From contig NZ_FPAU01000001.1 of NCBI RefSeq assembly GCF_900116535.1, positions 1,351,218 to 1,415,217 of the forward strand: a stretch of DNA of 64,000 nt, written 5' to 3'. Every line of letters begins with the position of its first letter. The first letter of the stretch is position 1. Origin of the DNA: Kosakonia arachidis. GTDB taxonomy: Bacteria; Pseudomonadota; Gammaproteobacteria; Enterobacterales; Enterobacteriaceae. Both the position numbers and the translations under genes were made by a program. Below the pieces are notes generated by a model. That model made no database searches. It was given only the letters and a program-made list of their open reading frames with translations, and had not been told where the DNA came from. Of the stretch, positions 44,570 to 53,512 are shown in pieces.

Positions 44570-45391
44570 ATGAGCACAATCAAAACGCAGGATGGTACTC
44601 AGATTTATTACAAAGACTGGGGCGCGGGTAAGCCGGTTCTCTTCAGCCACGGCTGGCCGCTGGATGGCGATATGTGGGATAGCCAGCTGAATTTCCTCGC
44701 TGAGCGGGGTTATCGCGTTATCGCCTTCGACCGTCGCGGTTTTGGTCGTTCCGATCAACCGTGGAACGGTTACGACTACGATACTTTTGCTTCCGACATT
44801 AACGATCTGATTACCGCGCTGGATTTGCAGGGTGTGACGCTGGTGGGTTTCTCAATGGGCGGCGGCGATGTGACGCGTTACATCGGCCGCTACGGCACCT
44901 CGCGCGTGGCGGGTCTGGTGTTGCTGGGTGCCGTTACACCGATTTTCGGTAAAACTGCCGATCATCAGGAAGGCGTCGATAAGAGCGTTTTTGAGGGTAT
45001 CAAAGAGGGTCTGCTCAAAGATCGCGCGCAGTTTATCAGTGATTTTGCTACCCCATTCTATGGTCTGAATGCCGGACAGAAAGTTTCTGAGGGTGTACTG
45101 ACGCAAACGCTGAATATCGCTCTGCTGGCGTCACTGAAAGGTACGCTGGACTGCGTTACCGCCTTCTCCGAAACCGACTTCCGTCCGGATATGGCGAGCG
45201 TGGATGTCCCGACGTTGGTGATCCATGGCAGCAACGATCAGGTCGTCCCGTTCGCAGCCACGGGTAAACTGTCGGCGCAACTGATTCAAGGCGCGGAGTT
45301 GAAAGTATACGAAAACGGCCCGCACGGTTTTGCCGTTACCCATCAGGATCAACTGAATGAAGATCTGCTGGCATTCCTGAGCAAACTGTAA
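44570..45391 (+). CDS. Alpha/beta hydrolase, non-heme chloroperoxidase/arylesterase type
   Basis: A 273-residue alpha/beta hydrolase. The nucleophile elbow GFSMGGG (Ser near residue 96), the acid in HGSNDQVVP (Asp near 225), and the His in GPHGFAV (near 253) form the triad. The oxyanion region reads FSHGWPLDGDMW. These features match cofactor-free haloperoxidases/arylesterases. It lies 37 bases after the MFS gene and before a strong terminator, so it is probably the last gene of the amidohydrolase operon, acting on an ester or peracid-type substrate. Confidence 0.9.
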   Translation: MSTIKTQDGTQIYYKDWGAGKPVLFSHGWPLDGDMWDSQLNFLAERGYRVIAFDRRGFGRSDQPWNGYDYDTFASDINDLITALDLQGVTLVGFSMGGGDVTRYIGRYGTSRVAGLVLLGAVTPIFGKTADHQEGVDKSVFEGIKEGLLKDRAQFISDFATPFYGLNAGQKVSEGVLTQTLNIALLASLKGTLDCVTAFSETDFRPDMASVDVPTLVIHGSNDQVVPFAATGKLSAQLIQGAELKVYENGPHGFAVTHQDQLNEDLLAFLSKL

Positions 45392-45425
45392 CGTGTAACG
45401 CGTGAGGGAAGAAAGGAAGGAAGAA

Positions 45426-45452
45426 ACCGGGCATCAGCGCCCGGTTTTTTTT
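45426..45452 (+). terminator. Terminator between alpha/beta hydrolase and TPP enzyme genes
   Basis: ACCGGGC (45426-45432), 6-base loop, GCCCGGT (45439-45445) and T8. It ends the rightward operon; the A-rich left flank (GAAGAAA) gives some T-run on the other strand. Confidence 0.88.
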
Positions 45453-47232
45453 ACGATTTTTTGTGGAACAACTGGCTAGCTGTATCGCTCAGTACCTGCA
45501 CAGCGCCCCGATCGCCCTTCACCATCGACGCCATAAAGGCTTTGGCCTGTTTCAGTGTAATATGCGGCGGTAACGGCGCGACTTCCGGATCGGTTTTCAC
45601 CTCCAGCAGTACCGGGCGATCTGCCTGCAACGCCTGTTGCCAGGCCGTGCTCAGCGCCTCCGGCGTATCGACGAAAATGCCCTGCAAGCCCAGCGAGCGG
45701 GCAAACTCCGCGTACCGGACATCAGGCACCTGTTGCGAGGCTTCAAAGCGCGGATTGCCTTCCATCACCCGCTGCTCCCACGTCACCTGGTTGAGATCCT
45801 GGTTGTTGAAGACGCAGATAATCAACCGTGGATCCTGCCACTGCTGCCAGTATTTCTGCACGGTAATCAGCTCGGCCATGTTGTTCATCTGCATGGCACC
45901 ATCGCCGACCAGCGCCACGACGGGTTTTTCTGGCGCGGCAAATTTCGCCGCAATGGCATACGGTACTGCCGCGCCCATACAGGCCAGACCGCCGGAGAGT
46001 GATGCGCGCTGCCCCTGTTTGACGCGGTAATCACGGGCGAACCAGTTGGCGCAGGAGCCGGAATCGGAGGTTACAATGGCGTTTTCTGGCAGCAGCGGCG
46101 ACATTTCCCACACCACTCGCTGCGGGTTGACCGGCCTGGCTGGTGCCATCGCGCGCTGCTCCATTACCTGCCACCATGCCTGTACCTGACGGGCGATCTC
46201 CTCCTGCCAGCTGCGGTCTTCTTTGTGCGTCAGCAACGGTAGAAGCGCCTGTAAAGTTTCTGTGGCGTCGCCGTGTAGCGCCACCTCGCAGGGGTAACGT
46301 AGGCCGAGCATCGCCGGATCGATATCAATTTGCACTGCTCGCGCCTGGCCTTCCGGCGGCAGAAACTCCGTCCACGGGAAACCGCTGCCGATCATCAGCA
46401 GCGTGTCGCATTTCTGCATCAGTTTCCAGGAGGGCTCCGTTCCCAATAGCCCAATCGAGCCGGTGACAAAGGGCGCATCATCCGGCAGGACGTCTTTACC
46501 CAGCAGCGCTTTGGCGACACCTGCACCAAGCACATTGGCGGCCTGAACCACTTCCACGGCGGCATTACGCGCACCAGCACCGATCAGAATCGCCACTTTT
46601 TTCCCGGCATTCAGCACTTCTGCCGCGCGTTGCAGATCGCAGTCATGCGGGATAACGCGTGGGCGCTGATAACCGACGGCTGAGTGGGTAAACCCGTGCG
46701 TATGCGCCGGTGGCTGCCATTCTTCATCCTGAATATCTTTCGGCAGGATCACAACACCAACACCGTTCTGCGCAATGGCAATACGTACACCGCGATCCAC
46801 CAGATGGCGGACCTGCGCGGGGGATGCCGCTTCCTGCACGAAATTCGCCACATCAGCAAATATGCGGTCGAGGTTCATCTCCTGCTGATAACTGGCGCCA
46901 CGCGCGGTGGTTTCTGCCTGGCCGCTGATCGCCAGCACCGGAGCGTGATCCATTTTGGCGTCATACAGCCCGGTTAACAGATGTGTGGCCCCCGGCCCGC
47001 CCGTCGATAAGCAGACGCCTGGCTCGCCGGTGAATTTGGCGTGACCGACCGCCATAAACGCGGCCATCTCTTCATGACGTACCTGAATAAATTCGATACC
47101 GTCTCCGGCTTTGTTGGCGCGCTGAATAGCCCCGAGCACGCCATTTATGCCATCGCCAGGGTAACCGAAAATGCGCGTTACGCCCCACTCTTTCAGGCGT
47201 TTGACAAAGAAATCGCTTGTTTTCATGGTCAC
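45451..47232 (-). CDS. Thiamine-pyrophosphate enzyme, pyruvate oxidase-like
   Basis: A 593-residue TPP-dependent enzyme of the PoxB/acetolactate synthase superfamily. The catalytic Glu lies in QVRHEEMAAFMA near residue 55. The central Rossmann-like domain has ILIGAGARNAA. The TPP motif is VALVGDGAMQMNN followed by FNNQDL. The pattern resembles YdaP-type pyruvate oxidases. The FAD site of PoxB cannot be confirmed by eye, so the reaction is uncertain. AAGGAG lies 9 bases before GTG 47232 and 15 before ATG 47226, favouring the GTG. It is convergent with the alpha/beta hydrolase and divergent from a GNAT gene. Confidence 0.85.
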   Translation of the reverse strand: MTMKTSDFFVKRLKEWGVTRIFGYPGDGINGVLGAIQRANKAGDGIEFIQVRHEEMAAFMAVGHAKFTGEPGVCLSTGGPGATHLLTGLYDAKMDHAPVLAISGQAETTARGASYQQEMNLDRIFADVANFVQEAASPAQVRHLVDRGVRIAIAQNGVGVVILPKDIQDEEWQPPAHTHGFTHSAVGYQRPRVIPHDCDLQRAAEVLNAGKKVAILIGAGARNAAVEVVQAANVLGAGVAKALLGKDVLPDDAPFVTGSIGLLGTEPSWKLMQKCDTLLMIGSGFPWTEFLPPEGQARAVQIDIDPAMLGLRYPCEVALHGDATETLQALLPLLTHKEDRSWQEEIARQVQAWWQVMEQRAMAPARPVNPQRVVWEMSPLLPENAIVTSDSGSCANWFARDYRVKQGQRASLSGGLACMGAAVPYAIAAKFAAPEKPVVALVGDGAMQMNNMAELITVQKYWQQWQDPRLIICVFNNQDLNQVTWEQRVMEGNPRFEASQQVPDVRYAEFARSLGLQGIFVDTPEALSTAWQQALQADRPVLLEVKTDPEVAPLPPHITLKQAKAFMASMVKGDRGAVQVLSDTASQLFHKKS

Positions 47233-47337
47233 TGAAATGTTCTCCTTGCGCGTGGATAACCGTCTTTAAAGGTAGACGATGCCAGGATCAGTTCTGGCGG
47301 TATCCGCTGAGCAAACGCGGAAATAAGGAAGAAACGG

Positions 47338-47760
47338 ATGAATCTTATCGTTAAGCATGAAGTGACTGAGCAGGACCAGAGCGAGCTGTTTGACGGTTTA
47401 CGGCGTTACAACCAGCAGTTTGTTAATCTCAGCGAGTGGTCGCATCTGGCGGTCTATTTTCGCGACGAAAGCGGTGTAATGCAGGGGGGCGTGATCGCCC
47501 GCCAGCAAGGGGAGTGGTTGGATATCAAGTATCTTTGGGTGCATGAGTCGCAGCGCGGTAACGGACTGGGGCGCGAGTTGATGCTGCGGGCGATGCAGGA
47601 AGCGGTAGCGATCGGCTGTCGCCACGCGCTGGTCGACACCTTCAGTTTTCAGGCGTTGCCTTTCTACCAAAAACTGGGCTTTGAAGAGCAGATGACGCTG
47701 GCGGATTTCCCGCACAAGGGAATGCAGCGCCACTATCTGATCAAAGACCTGCCAGCATGA
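47338..47760 (+). CDS. GNAT family N-acetyltransferase
   Basis: A 140-residue acetyltransferase. Beta strand 4 ([15 protein letters not shown]) leads into the acetyl-CoA loop [11 protein letters not shown], then [23 protein letters not shown]. This resembles the small GNATs often annotated as YjgM/ElaA-like; the substrate is unknown. A GGAAG ribosome binding site is weakly placed before ATG 47338. It is divergent from the TPP enzyme gene. Confidence 0.88.
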   Translation: MNLIVKHEVTEQDQSELFDGLRRYNQQFVNLSEWSHLAVYFRDESGVMQGGVIARQQGEWLDIKYLWVHESQRGNGLGRELMLRAMQEAVAIGCRHALVDTFSFQALPFYQKLGFEEQMTLADFPHKGMQRHYLIKDLPA

Positions 47761-47979
47761 GACTGGTTAATGGCGTCGTGTTCGACATCCGCCACTTCCT
47801 TTTACCATGCACGGAGAGTAGTTATGTGCTGGTTGCAATACCCGCCACCAGCAGTACAACCAAACAGAATGTAATACTGCTCAGAGGAAAGGGTTGTGCG
47901 CCTGCCCACGAGCAGCAACCCGTTTACTGAAATTCATCCTCTCTCCCCTTTATCTCGGCCCCTGACCCCAATTAATAAC

Positions 47980-49221
47980 TCACACTTTTTTGCGGCTCGT
48001 CAGCGATGGCGAGATGCGTTGGGGCCAGTTGATGGGGGAAACACCATTGAGTGCCGGGCGGGCAAACAGGAATCCCTGGAAACGTTCAACACCCACTGCT
48101 TCCAGCCAGCACCACTCTTCAATTTTTTCAACGCCTTCAGCCACCACGGTGATTTGCAGCTCAGCGCAGCAATCGAGAATGGCTTTCACAATCGCCTGCT
48201 TCGGGCCGTGCAGATGAATGTCAGTGACGATGGTGCGGTCGATTTTAAGTTTGTCGGGCTGGAATTTTGCCAGCAGCGACAGCCCGGCGAAACCGGAACC
48301 AAAATCATCAATCGCCAGGCCGATTCCGGCAGCGCGAAGCTGGCGAATGGCCCATGTGAACTCATCGTAGCCGGAAATCACTTCATCTTCTGTCACTTCA
48401 ACGATGATTTGCCCTGGGTTGAGATGATTGCGGGTTATGTGATTGAGCAGAATGTCCACCGCGCCGGGAATTTTCACCAGCGACATGGGTAACAAATTGA
48501 TGGCCACTTTGTGATTGCCAATTCCCAGGCGGCTGGCCATCGCCAGCGCCCAGCCTTTGGACGCGAGATCCGCTTCATGCAGCTTGTCGGGGGCAATTGT
48601 GGCGAAATACTCCTGCGGGCTGCCGCCGTTCGGTCCGCGGATCAGCGCTTCCAGCGAAGAGATATTGCCGCGCAGCGGTTCAATGATCGGCTGGAACGCG
48701 AACTGGCACGGCTGGCCTTCAGTCACAGGTGTGCTGACATTGACGAACGGTGGGCTTTTAAGGGTAAATGACCACTGATCCGGCTCGGTATTACGTATTC
48801 CGTCATTGCTCTTCGGCGAGGCGATAAAATTGCGGATGAATTTGTAAACCCGATCATTGCTCGCCAATTGATACTTCAGCGTGCCAAACCGCAGGATTGT
48901 GCGCAGCACCGCTGGCGATGTCATTGAGCAGAGATCAAACAGCATCATGCCGCGATCGACAAACCGGCGGCACGGCGCATAATCACGCAATAATTCAACC
49001 ATACTGCTGTGGCGTGTATCCCGGCTTATTCGCTCATAGACCACGTTCACTGCGTCCAGCGGCCCTTCAAGGACCTGCAAGAAATGATCGCCATTGAACA
49101 GTAAAATCCCTGTGACCTGCAACTGTGAATTGCGCAGGTTTGCTCGCTCGACAATTGACGTCAGCTGAGAGGGATCTAATGTGCGATTCAGACGGCTACG
49201 GTAAATCAAAGTCGCTAACAC
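47980..49221 (-). CDS. BLUF-EAL blue-light-regulated cyclic-di-GMP phosphodiesterase
   Basis: A 413-residue protein. Residues 1-95 form a BLUF flavin photoreceptor: the conserved Tyr in TLIYRSRL, then GILLFNGDHFLQVLEG (flavin-contacting Asn and Gln). Residues 165-405 form an EAL domain with SLEALIRG, DDFGSGFAGLS, LKIDR, VAEGVE and QGFLFARP, so the catalytic set looks intact. This is the layout of Klebsiella BlrP1 (active phosphodiesterase) and E. coli BluF, whose EAL is degenerate. Start is a GTG at 49221 with AGGG upstream. No BluR-like gene is adjacent. It probably links blue light to lower c-di-GMP. Confidence 0.92.
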   Translation of the reverse strand: MLATLIYRSRLNRTLDPSQLTSIVERANLRNSQLQVTGILLFNGDHFLQVLEGPLDAVNVVYERISRDTRHSSMVELLRDYAPCRRFVDRGMMLFDLCSMTSPAVLRTILRFGTLKYQLASNDRVYKFIRNFIASPKSNDGIRNTEPDQWSFTLKSPPFVNVSTPVTEGQPCQFAFQPIIEPLRGNISSLEALIRGPNGGSPQEYFATIAPDKLHEADLASKGWALAMASRLGIGNHKVAINLLPMSLVKIPGAVDILLNHITRNHLNPGQIIVEVTEDEVISGYDEFTWAIRQLRAAGIGLAIDDFGSGFAGLSLLAKFQPDKLKIDRTIVTDIHLHGPKQAIVKAILDCCAELQITVVAEGVEKIEEWCWLEAVGVERFQGFLFARPALNGVSPINWPQRISPSLTSRKKV

Positions 49222-49373
49222 GAGAAGCTACCCTCAGAATGCCTGGAAAAACCCGATTAGATAATGCAATCTCGCGATCCTAGCAAGATTGCAAGCATTC
49301 AGTCCGTTGATTAAGGGGTATTCTATTAGCGTGCTCGCTGGCTTAACAGGGTTAATCGGAGGCGATAACCGTG

Positions 49374-49529
49374 TTATGAATGCGTTGAGAAACGGCTTTC
49401 TGCGTGGTAAAGCGCTCGCGACAGCCAGTGCATCAAAATCACCTGATGCTCGTGCTTTGCCTCTTCCTTCGCCATGAGTATTGCGCGCAGTTTTCCCATT
49501 TCATATTCGCGGTCAGTGTTATTTCCCAC
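49374..49529 (-). CDS. Possible small protein, 51 residues
   Basis: On the minus strand a GTG at 49529 (or ATG at 49499) opens a frame to TAA 49374-49376. The product VGNNTDREYEMGKLRAI... contains KEEAKHEHQV and HWLSRALYHAESRF. It is amphipathic and has a protein-like composition, unlike the other frames here. No good ribosome binding site is visible and the family is not recognised. It lies upstream of the BLUF-EAL gene in the same direction, so the two might be cotranscribed. Confidence 0.3.
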   Translation of the reverse strand: MGNNTDREYEMGKLRAILMAKEEAKHEHQVILMHWLSRALYHAESRFSTHS

Positions 49530-49945
49530 ACAAAATATAATCTCTTTGAGCTGCTGCTAAGGCGATCTTTAATGAATGCTGCAGTTTTGTTCATATTTTG
49601 CCTGGTGAAAATGTAAACAAATTAGCCTGCTATGTTAATATTTTTATTTCCCGACCTTTAATTTTCAGACTTTCATGGATTGCGGGCTGATAATTTAGCT
49701 TAAGGGTTAATTTATGGCTGATGCATTTTAATTTCGTCATTTTTCTTTCGCAAAATCATAACAATATTTATCAGTGGAACTGTTACCCTGACTTAAAAAA
49801 TATTTATCATAGCTACTTTTCGTTGGCCTCTGCTTTGTGGAGAATACATCGGCAATAACAAATCGACTGGCCGGTAAATTATAAAAAAAAGCTATTACCG
49901 CGTCAGTAATACTTTTTTGAACGCGGTATATTGTGGGGTATATTC
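49530..49945. promoter_or_regulatory. AT-rich upstream region of the Aer-like gene
   Basis: About 415 bases, markedly AT-rich, without a believable gene. It should contain the promoter of the chemoreceptor; I looked for a flagellar sigma-28 type site and found none that is convincing. CCGCGT-CAGTAATACTTTTTTGA-ACGCGG near 49900 makes an inverted repeat (CCGCGT/ACGCGG) close to the gene. Confidence 0.4.
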
Positions 49946-51484
49946 ATGAAGCGTAACACTCCTGTTACACAGAAAGAGTTTTTGCTTAACGATGGCATGA
50001 CACTGTTGTCGACTACTAACATACACAGCCAGATTACTTATGCTAATTCCGCCTTTATTGATGCCAGCGGATATAGCGAAGATCAACTTATGGGTGAGGC
50101 GCATAATATAATTCGTCACCCTGATATGCCGCCTGCGGCATTTGGCGATATGTGGTTCACTATCCAGCAGGGAGACTCCTGGACCGGAATTGTTAAAAAC
50201 CGCCGCCTCAATGGTGATCACTACTGGGTTCGCGCCAACGTTACCCCGGTATATCAGCAAGGGCAGCTCACCGGTTATATCTCGGTGCGAAATATCCCAA
50301 CGCGTGAAGAAATTGACGCCTGTGCTGAACTTTATCAGCAGGCGAATGAAAACAAACTCCGCAGACATCGTTTTTATAAAGGTCTGGTTGTTCGTCGAGG
50401 TTTATTTTCTTTTTTCTCTATTTTTCAGCGAATCAGTGTTTCAAAACGCATAAATGTTGGCACGATTATTACTGCCGCCCTGCTCGTTGCGCTGCAATTT
50501 GTACCTTTTGATGCTGCAGAAAAAGCCGGGAGTTCAATTATTATATTAGGGTTTTTGTCATTTTTTTTGCACAGTCAACTATCTGCTCCGTTGAAAATCG
50601 TGTTGGATCAAATGCAGAAAGTGGTTTCCGGACGCGAGGCCGATTATGTGCACTTTAATCGTGTGGATGAAATTGGTTTATTGATGCGTCTGGTTAACCA
50701 GGCCGGGTTAAATCTCCGTTCTCTGGTGGGTGATGTATCGACGCATATCAATGGCATTCGAGTGATTAGTGGGCGTATTTCCAGCGAAGGCGAATCTCTG
50801 CAACGCCGCACGGAAGAAACCTCCGGCGAACTGCATCAGACCGCCGCGGCTGTAGAAGAGATCGCCAGTGCCGTGCGCCAGACAGCGGCAACCGCTGCTG
50901 AAGCGATGGTCAGAGCGGATGAAGCCAGCGCCAGTGCGATGGAAAGCGGTAATGTGATGAAAAAAACTATCGACATGATGCAGTCTGTTTCTGCGGATAA
51001 CAGCAAAATCGTCGATATTATTAGCGTCATCGACAGTATCGCCTTCCAGACCAATATTCTGGCGCTGAATGCGGCGGTGGAAGCTGCGCGCGCCGGGGAA
51101 TCTGGCCGTGGTTTTGCTGTGGTTGCCGCCGAAGTACGCAATCTGGCGCAACACTCAGCCTCCGCCGCGCGCGAGATCCAGACGCTGATCGAGCATAACG
51201 TGGCGAATGTGAAAAGCGGTGTTGATATGGTTGCCAGCACAGAGACGCATCTGACGGCGATGATTGACAACGTGATTAACATGTCCACGATGATCAAAGA
51301 GATCAGCACCGCGACCCACGAACAGACGCAGGCTCTGGAGCTGATTAACCAGTCTGTTTCTCGTATCGGGACGATGACCCACAACAACACGTCGATGGTG
51401 GAACAGGTGACCAGCGCAGCGGAGGATCTTTCGGAACGGACTACCCGCCTGCATCGCGCGGTACATGTGTTCGGCGGTAGCTGA
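49946..51484 (+). CDS. aer: Aer-like redox/aerotaxis methyl-accepting chemotaxis protein
   Basis: A 512-residue chemoreceptor. The N-terminal PAS domain has [35 protein letters not shown] and [20 protein letters not shown], the FAD-PAS pattern of Aer. A hydrophobic hairpin lies around residues 165-205, then a HAMP-like region ([19 protein letters not shown]). The signalling tip reads [33 protein letters not shown]. There is no periplasmic sensor domain, as in Aer (506 residues in E. coli). GGGG 8 bases before ATG 49946 supports this start over 49931. Located away from the usual aer context, it may be a paralogue. Confidence 0.85.
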   Translation: MKRNTPVTQKEFLLNDGMTLLSTTNIHSQITYANSAFIDASGYSEDQLMGEAHNIIRHPDMPPAAFGDMWFTIQQGDSWTGIVKNRRLNGDHYWVRANVTPVYQQGQLTGYISVRNIPTREEIDACAELYQQANENKLRRHRFYKGLVVRRGLFSFFSIFQRISVSKRINVGTIITAALLVALQFVPFDAAEKAGSSIIILGFLSFFLHSQLSAPLKIVLDQMQKVVSGREADYVHFNRVDEIGLLMRLVNQAGLNLRSLVGDVSTHINGIRVISGRISSEGESLQRRTEETSGELHQTAAAVEEIASAVRQTAATAAEAMVRADEASASAMESGNVMKKTIDMMQSVSADNSKIVDIISVIDSIAFQTNILALNAAVEAARAGESGRGFAVVAAEVRNLAQHSASAAREIQTLIEHNVANVKSGVDMVASTETHLTAMIDNVINMSTMIKEISTATHEQTQALELINQSVSRIGTMTHNNTSMVEQVTSAAEDLSERTTRLHRAVHVFGGS

Positions 51485-51533
51485 TAAACACATGCTATAG
51501 TCGCAGCGGGCATTTTTGCGCAAAAGGCGAAGC

Positions 51534-52619
51534 ATGATGTTACTCAGAGCAGTACTGATTTTTATCCTGTCGGCGGCCACCTGTGCCGCCGCTTCTCTGC
51601 GTCCTCCTGCCGGATTTATGCAGCCACCGGAACAACAGGCTTCAGACGATAAAGCGGTAAAGTGCCCGGATGTTCCCACACCGTTTACTCGCGTGCTCGA
51701 TTTTCCCAGTAAATATGAAGGCTCCGACCACGCCCGCGCCACGCTCAATCCACAGGCTGATGCGGCGTTTCGCCAGCAAACGCAGCCCATCACCGAAATG
51801 GAGCGCTATATCAGCCGTCAGGTCACCGCCTGGGCGCACAGCGGGAATGCGCAGCACATTGCCTGCACGGTGGCCGCGCTGGATCAATGGGCCAGCGCGG
51901 GCGCATTAACGGAACGTGCCCAAAATCATACTGGCAGGTCAATGCGCAAATGGGCGTTGGCTTCCTTCTCCTCCGCCTGGTTGCAACTGGAATACGCGCC
52001 GCAGCACCCGCTTAAGGCTTATCCGGATCAGCAAAAAAATATTCAACGCTGGCTGGGAAATCTGGGGGATTTGGTCGTGAAGGAGTGGCATGATTTGCCG
52101 CTTGATAAGGTTAACAACCATAGTTACTGGGCAGCCTGGGCCATCATTACCACTGCCGTGGTAACGCAGCGACAGGATCTGTTCACCGCCGCGCTGGATA
52201 TCTATCGCACCGCCATGCAGCAGGTAGATGATGAGGGCTTTTTACCCAATGAACTGCGCCGCCGCCAGCGCGCCCTTTCCTATCATAATTACGCGCTGCA
52301 ACCGCTGGTGATGATCGCTCTGTTTGCGCGGGCAAACAGCGTTGATGCGTTGGTGGAAAATCACAGTGCCTTAAAACGCCTCGGCGTGCGGGTTATTGGT
52401 GGGCTGGATGAGGCCAGCGCATTTACGCAACGTACTGGCGTAGTGCAGGATATGGCGTTTTTGCAACATCCGACGAACCTGGCCTGGCTTGAGGCCTGGT
52501 GTTCGCTGTACGCCTGTGACAGCACACTGAGACAGCGACTGGCCAGTTTGCGCCCCTTGTATAATACGCGTCTGGGGGGCGACCTGAGCCGTCTGGCCGG
52601 TGCCTACGGCGTTGAGTGA
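51534..52619 (+). CDS. algL: AlgL-type alginate lyase (PL5 family)
   Basis: A 361-residue secreted enzyme with a signal peptide (MLLRAVLIFILSAATCAAA). The mature protein shows the AlgL core NNHSYWAAWAIITTAVVT, GFLPNELRRRQRALSYHNYAL (catalytic Arg and Tyr region) and AFTQRTGVVQDM, and ends ACDSTLRQ. The length fits PL5 lyases (about 360-375). It cleaves mannuronate-rich alginate by beta-elimination in the periplasm. No alginate biosynthesis genes are near, so it is an orphan, possibly for host or rhizosphere polysaccharide. AAGGCG precedes ATG 51534. It starts 50 bases after the Aer-like gene. Confidence 0.88.
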   Translation: MMLLRAVLIFILSAATCAAASLRPPAGFMQPPEQQASDDKAVKCPDVPTPFTRVLDFPSKYEGSDHARATLNPQADAAFRQQTQPITEMERYISRQVTAWAHSGNAQHIACTVAALDQWASAGALTERAQNHTGRSMRKWALASFSSAWLQLEYAPQHPLKAYPDQQKNIQRWLGNLGDLVVKEWHDLPLDKVNNHSYWAAWAIITTAVVTQRQDLFTAALDIYRTAMQQVDDEGFLPNELRRRQRALSYHNYALQPLVMIALFARANSVDALVENHSALKRLGVRVIGGLDEASAFTQRTGVVQDMAFLQHPTNLAWLEAWCSLYACDSTLRQRLASLRPLYNTRLGGDLSRLAGAYGVE

Positions 52620-53196
52620 ATCACTTATTGCCCATTTCAGAGAGCCGTCAGGTAATCGGTGCAGATTTACGGCGTGCCGGAAAACGAGGCGAGCGGTTTC
52701 CACTTTCGTCATTCCGGTTCGTCCCGGCAAAAAATTGCACTTCGTCCCAACCTGGAAGGCGCGTCAGGCAAAGTGATTAAGACTCTATTTCTCTGCTGTT
52801 ATTTGCAGAATGCGTCGCGTCTGGGGATGTAGTGTGTGGTTTTTTTTAATTATCCTTTAGTGAAGGGGCATATTTTAGTGCGTGTTAAAGAGACCTTCAG
52901 CGTATCAATGGGTATAGTCCTGGTGTTTTAAAGATGCGTTCGGGAAAAGGTTATTTGCTTATTTATTGCGATCCCTTTTCATGCACTTCTCCAGTATTTT
53001 TCGCCAGATGCGCAGGAACAACCGGCTGAATTAAGACAATCCTGAAATCCCTTTTTCCTGTTGCGCTTTACGTAACAATGATCGAGGATAGTTGTTCGGT
53101 ATTTTTTTGTACCGAACTGCAATGATGAGATTGAATTTCGCCCGGCACTGTTACCGGGCTTGTCCTTGAAACATTGAACTGGATTAAGGAGTAAGC
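52620..53196. other. Intergenic region upstream of sra
   Basis: 577 bases. A GTG at 52659 opens 57 codons (VQIYGVPENEASGFHF...) that may be chance. The rest is AT-rich without a gene and must contain the stationary-phase promoter of sra. No -10/-35 pair was certain. A 79-codon minus-strand frame here overlaps sra and is judged spurious. Confidence 0.4.
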
Positions 53197-53334
53197 ATGA
53201 AATCGAACCGTCAGGCACGCCACATCATGGGGCTGGATTACAAAGTGTCAAATACGCGTAAAATTGTTACTAAAGACAATGAGGAAGAGACGGTGGTCGT
53301 TCATCGCTCCGGGCGTCATCGCCGCGCGGGTTAA
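53197..53334 (+). CDS. sra: Stationary-phase-induced ribosome-associated protein Sra (S22)
   Basis: A 45-residue basic protein, [19 protein letters not shown] followed by TRKIV, ending [13 protein letters not shown]. This is E. coli Sra/RpsV in length and sequence. It is a non-essential 30S-associated protein that accumulates in stationary phase. AAGGAG at 53186-53191 supports the ATG. It lies upstream of maeA, as in E. coli, and is closed by its own terminator. Confidence 0.95.
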   Translation: MKSNRQARHIMGLDYKVSNTRKIVTKDNEEETVVVHRSGRHRRAG

Positions 53335-53348
53335 GTTTTTCCCCCTTA

Positions 53349-53373
53349 ACCACCCCAATCGGGGTGGTTTTTT
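53349..53373 (+). terminator. Rho-independent terminator of sra
   Basis: ACCACCCC (53349-53356), 4-base loop, GGGGTGGT (53361-53368), then T6. Confidence 0.9.
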
Positions 53374-53512
53374 GTTTTCCCTGCTTGATAACAATTCATC
53401 AACGAAATCCGCGAACAAGCAGAATTTGCTGACGGCTTGCTTTATACTTTCGCCCGTCGCACACCCCCCCGCGAAACGCGCTCGCAGGGATCGTTGAACA
53501 AGGAGCTGTAAA

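Noticed and set aside
49222-49945. Flagellar sigma-28 promoter for the Aer-like gene
   Set aside because: GGCGATAA near 49360 resembles the -10 element, but no TAAA-type -35 lies at the right distance and it is almost 600 bases from the gene.
50836-51513. 225-codon minus-strand ORF
   Set aside because: Antisense to the chemoreceptor's repetitive Ala/Ser-rich helix, which explains its length.
52659-52832. GTG-initiated 57-codon ORF upstream of sra
   Set aside because: No ribosome binding site and no family; probably chance.
52979-53218. 79-codon minus-strand ORF
   Set aside because: Overlaps the start of sra on the other strand and has an unnatural Ser/Cys/Lys composition.
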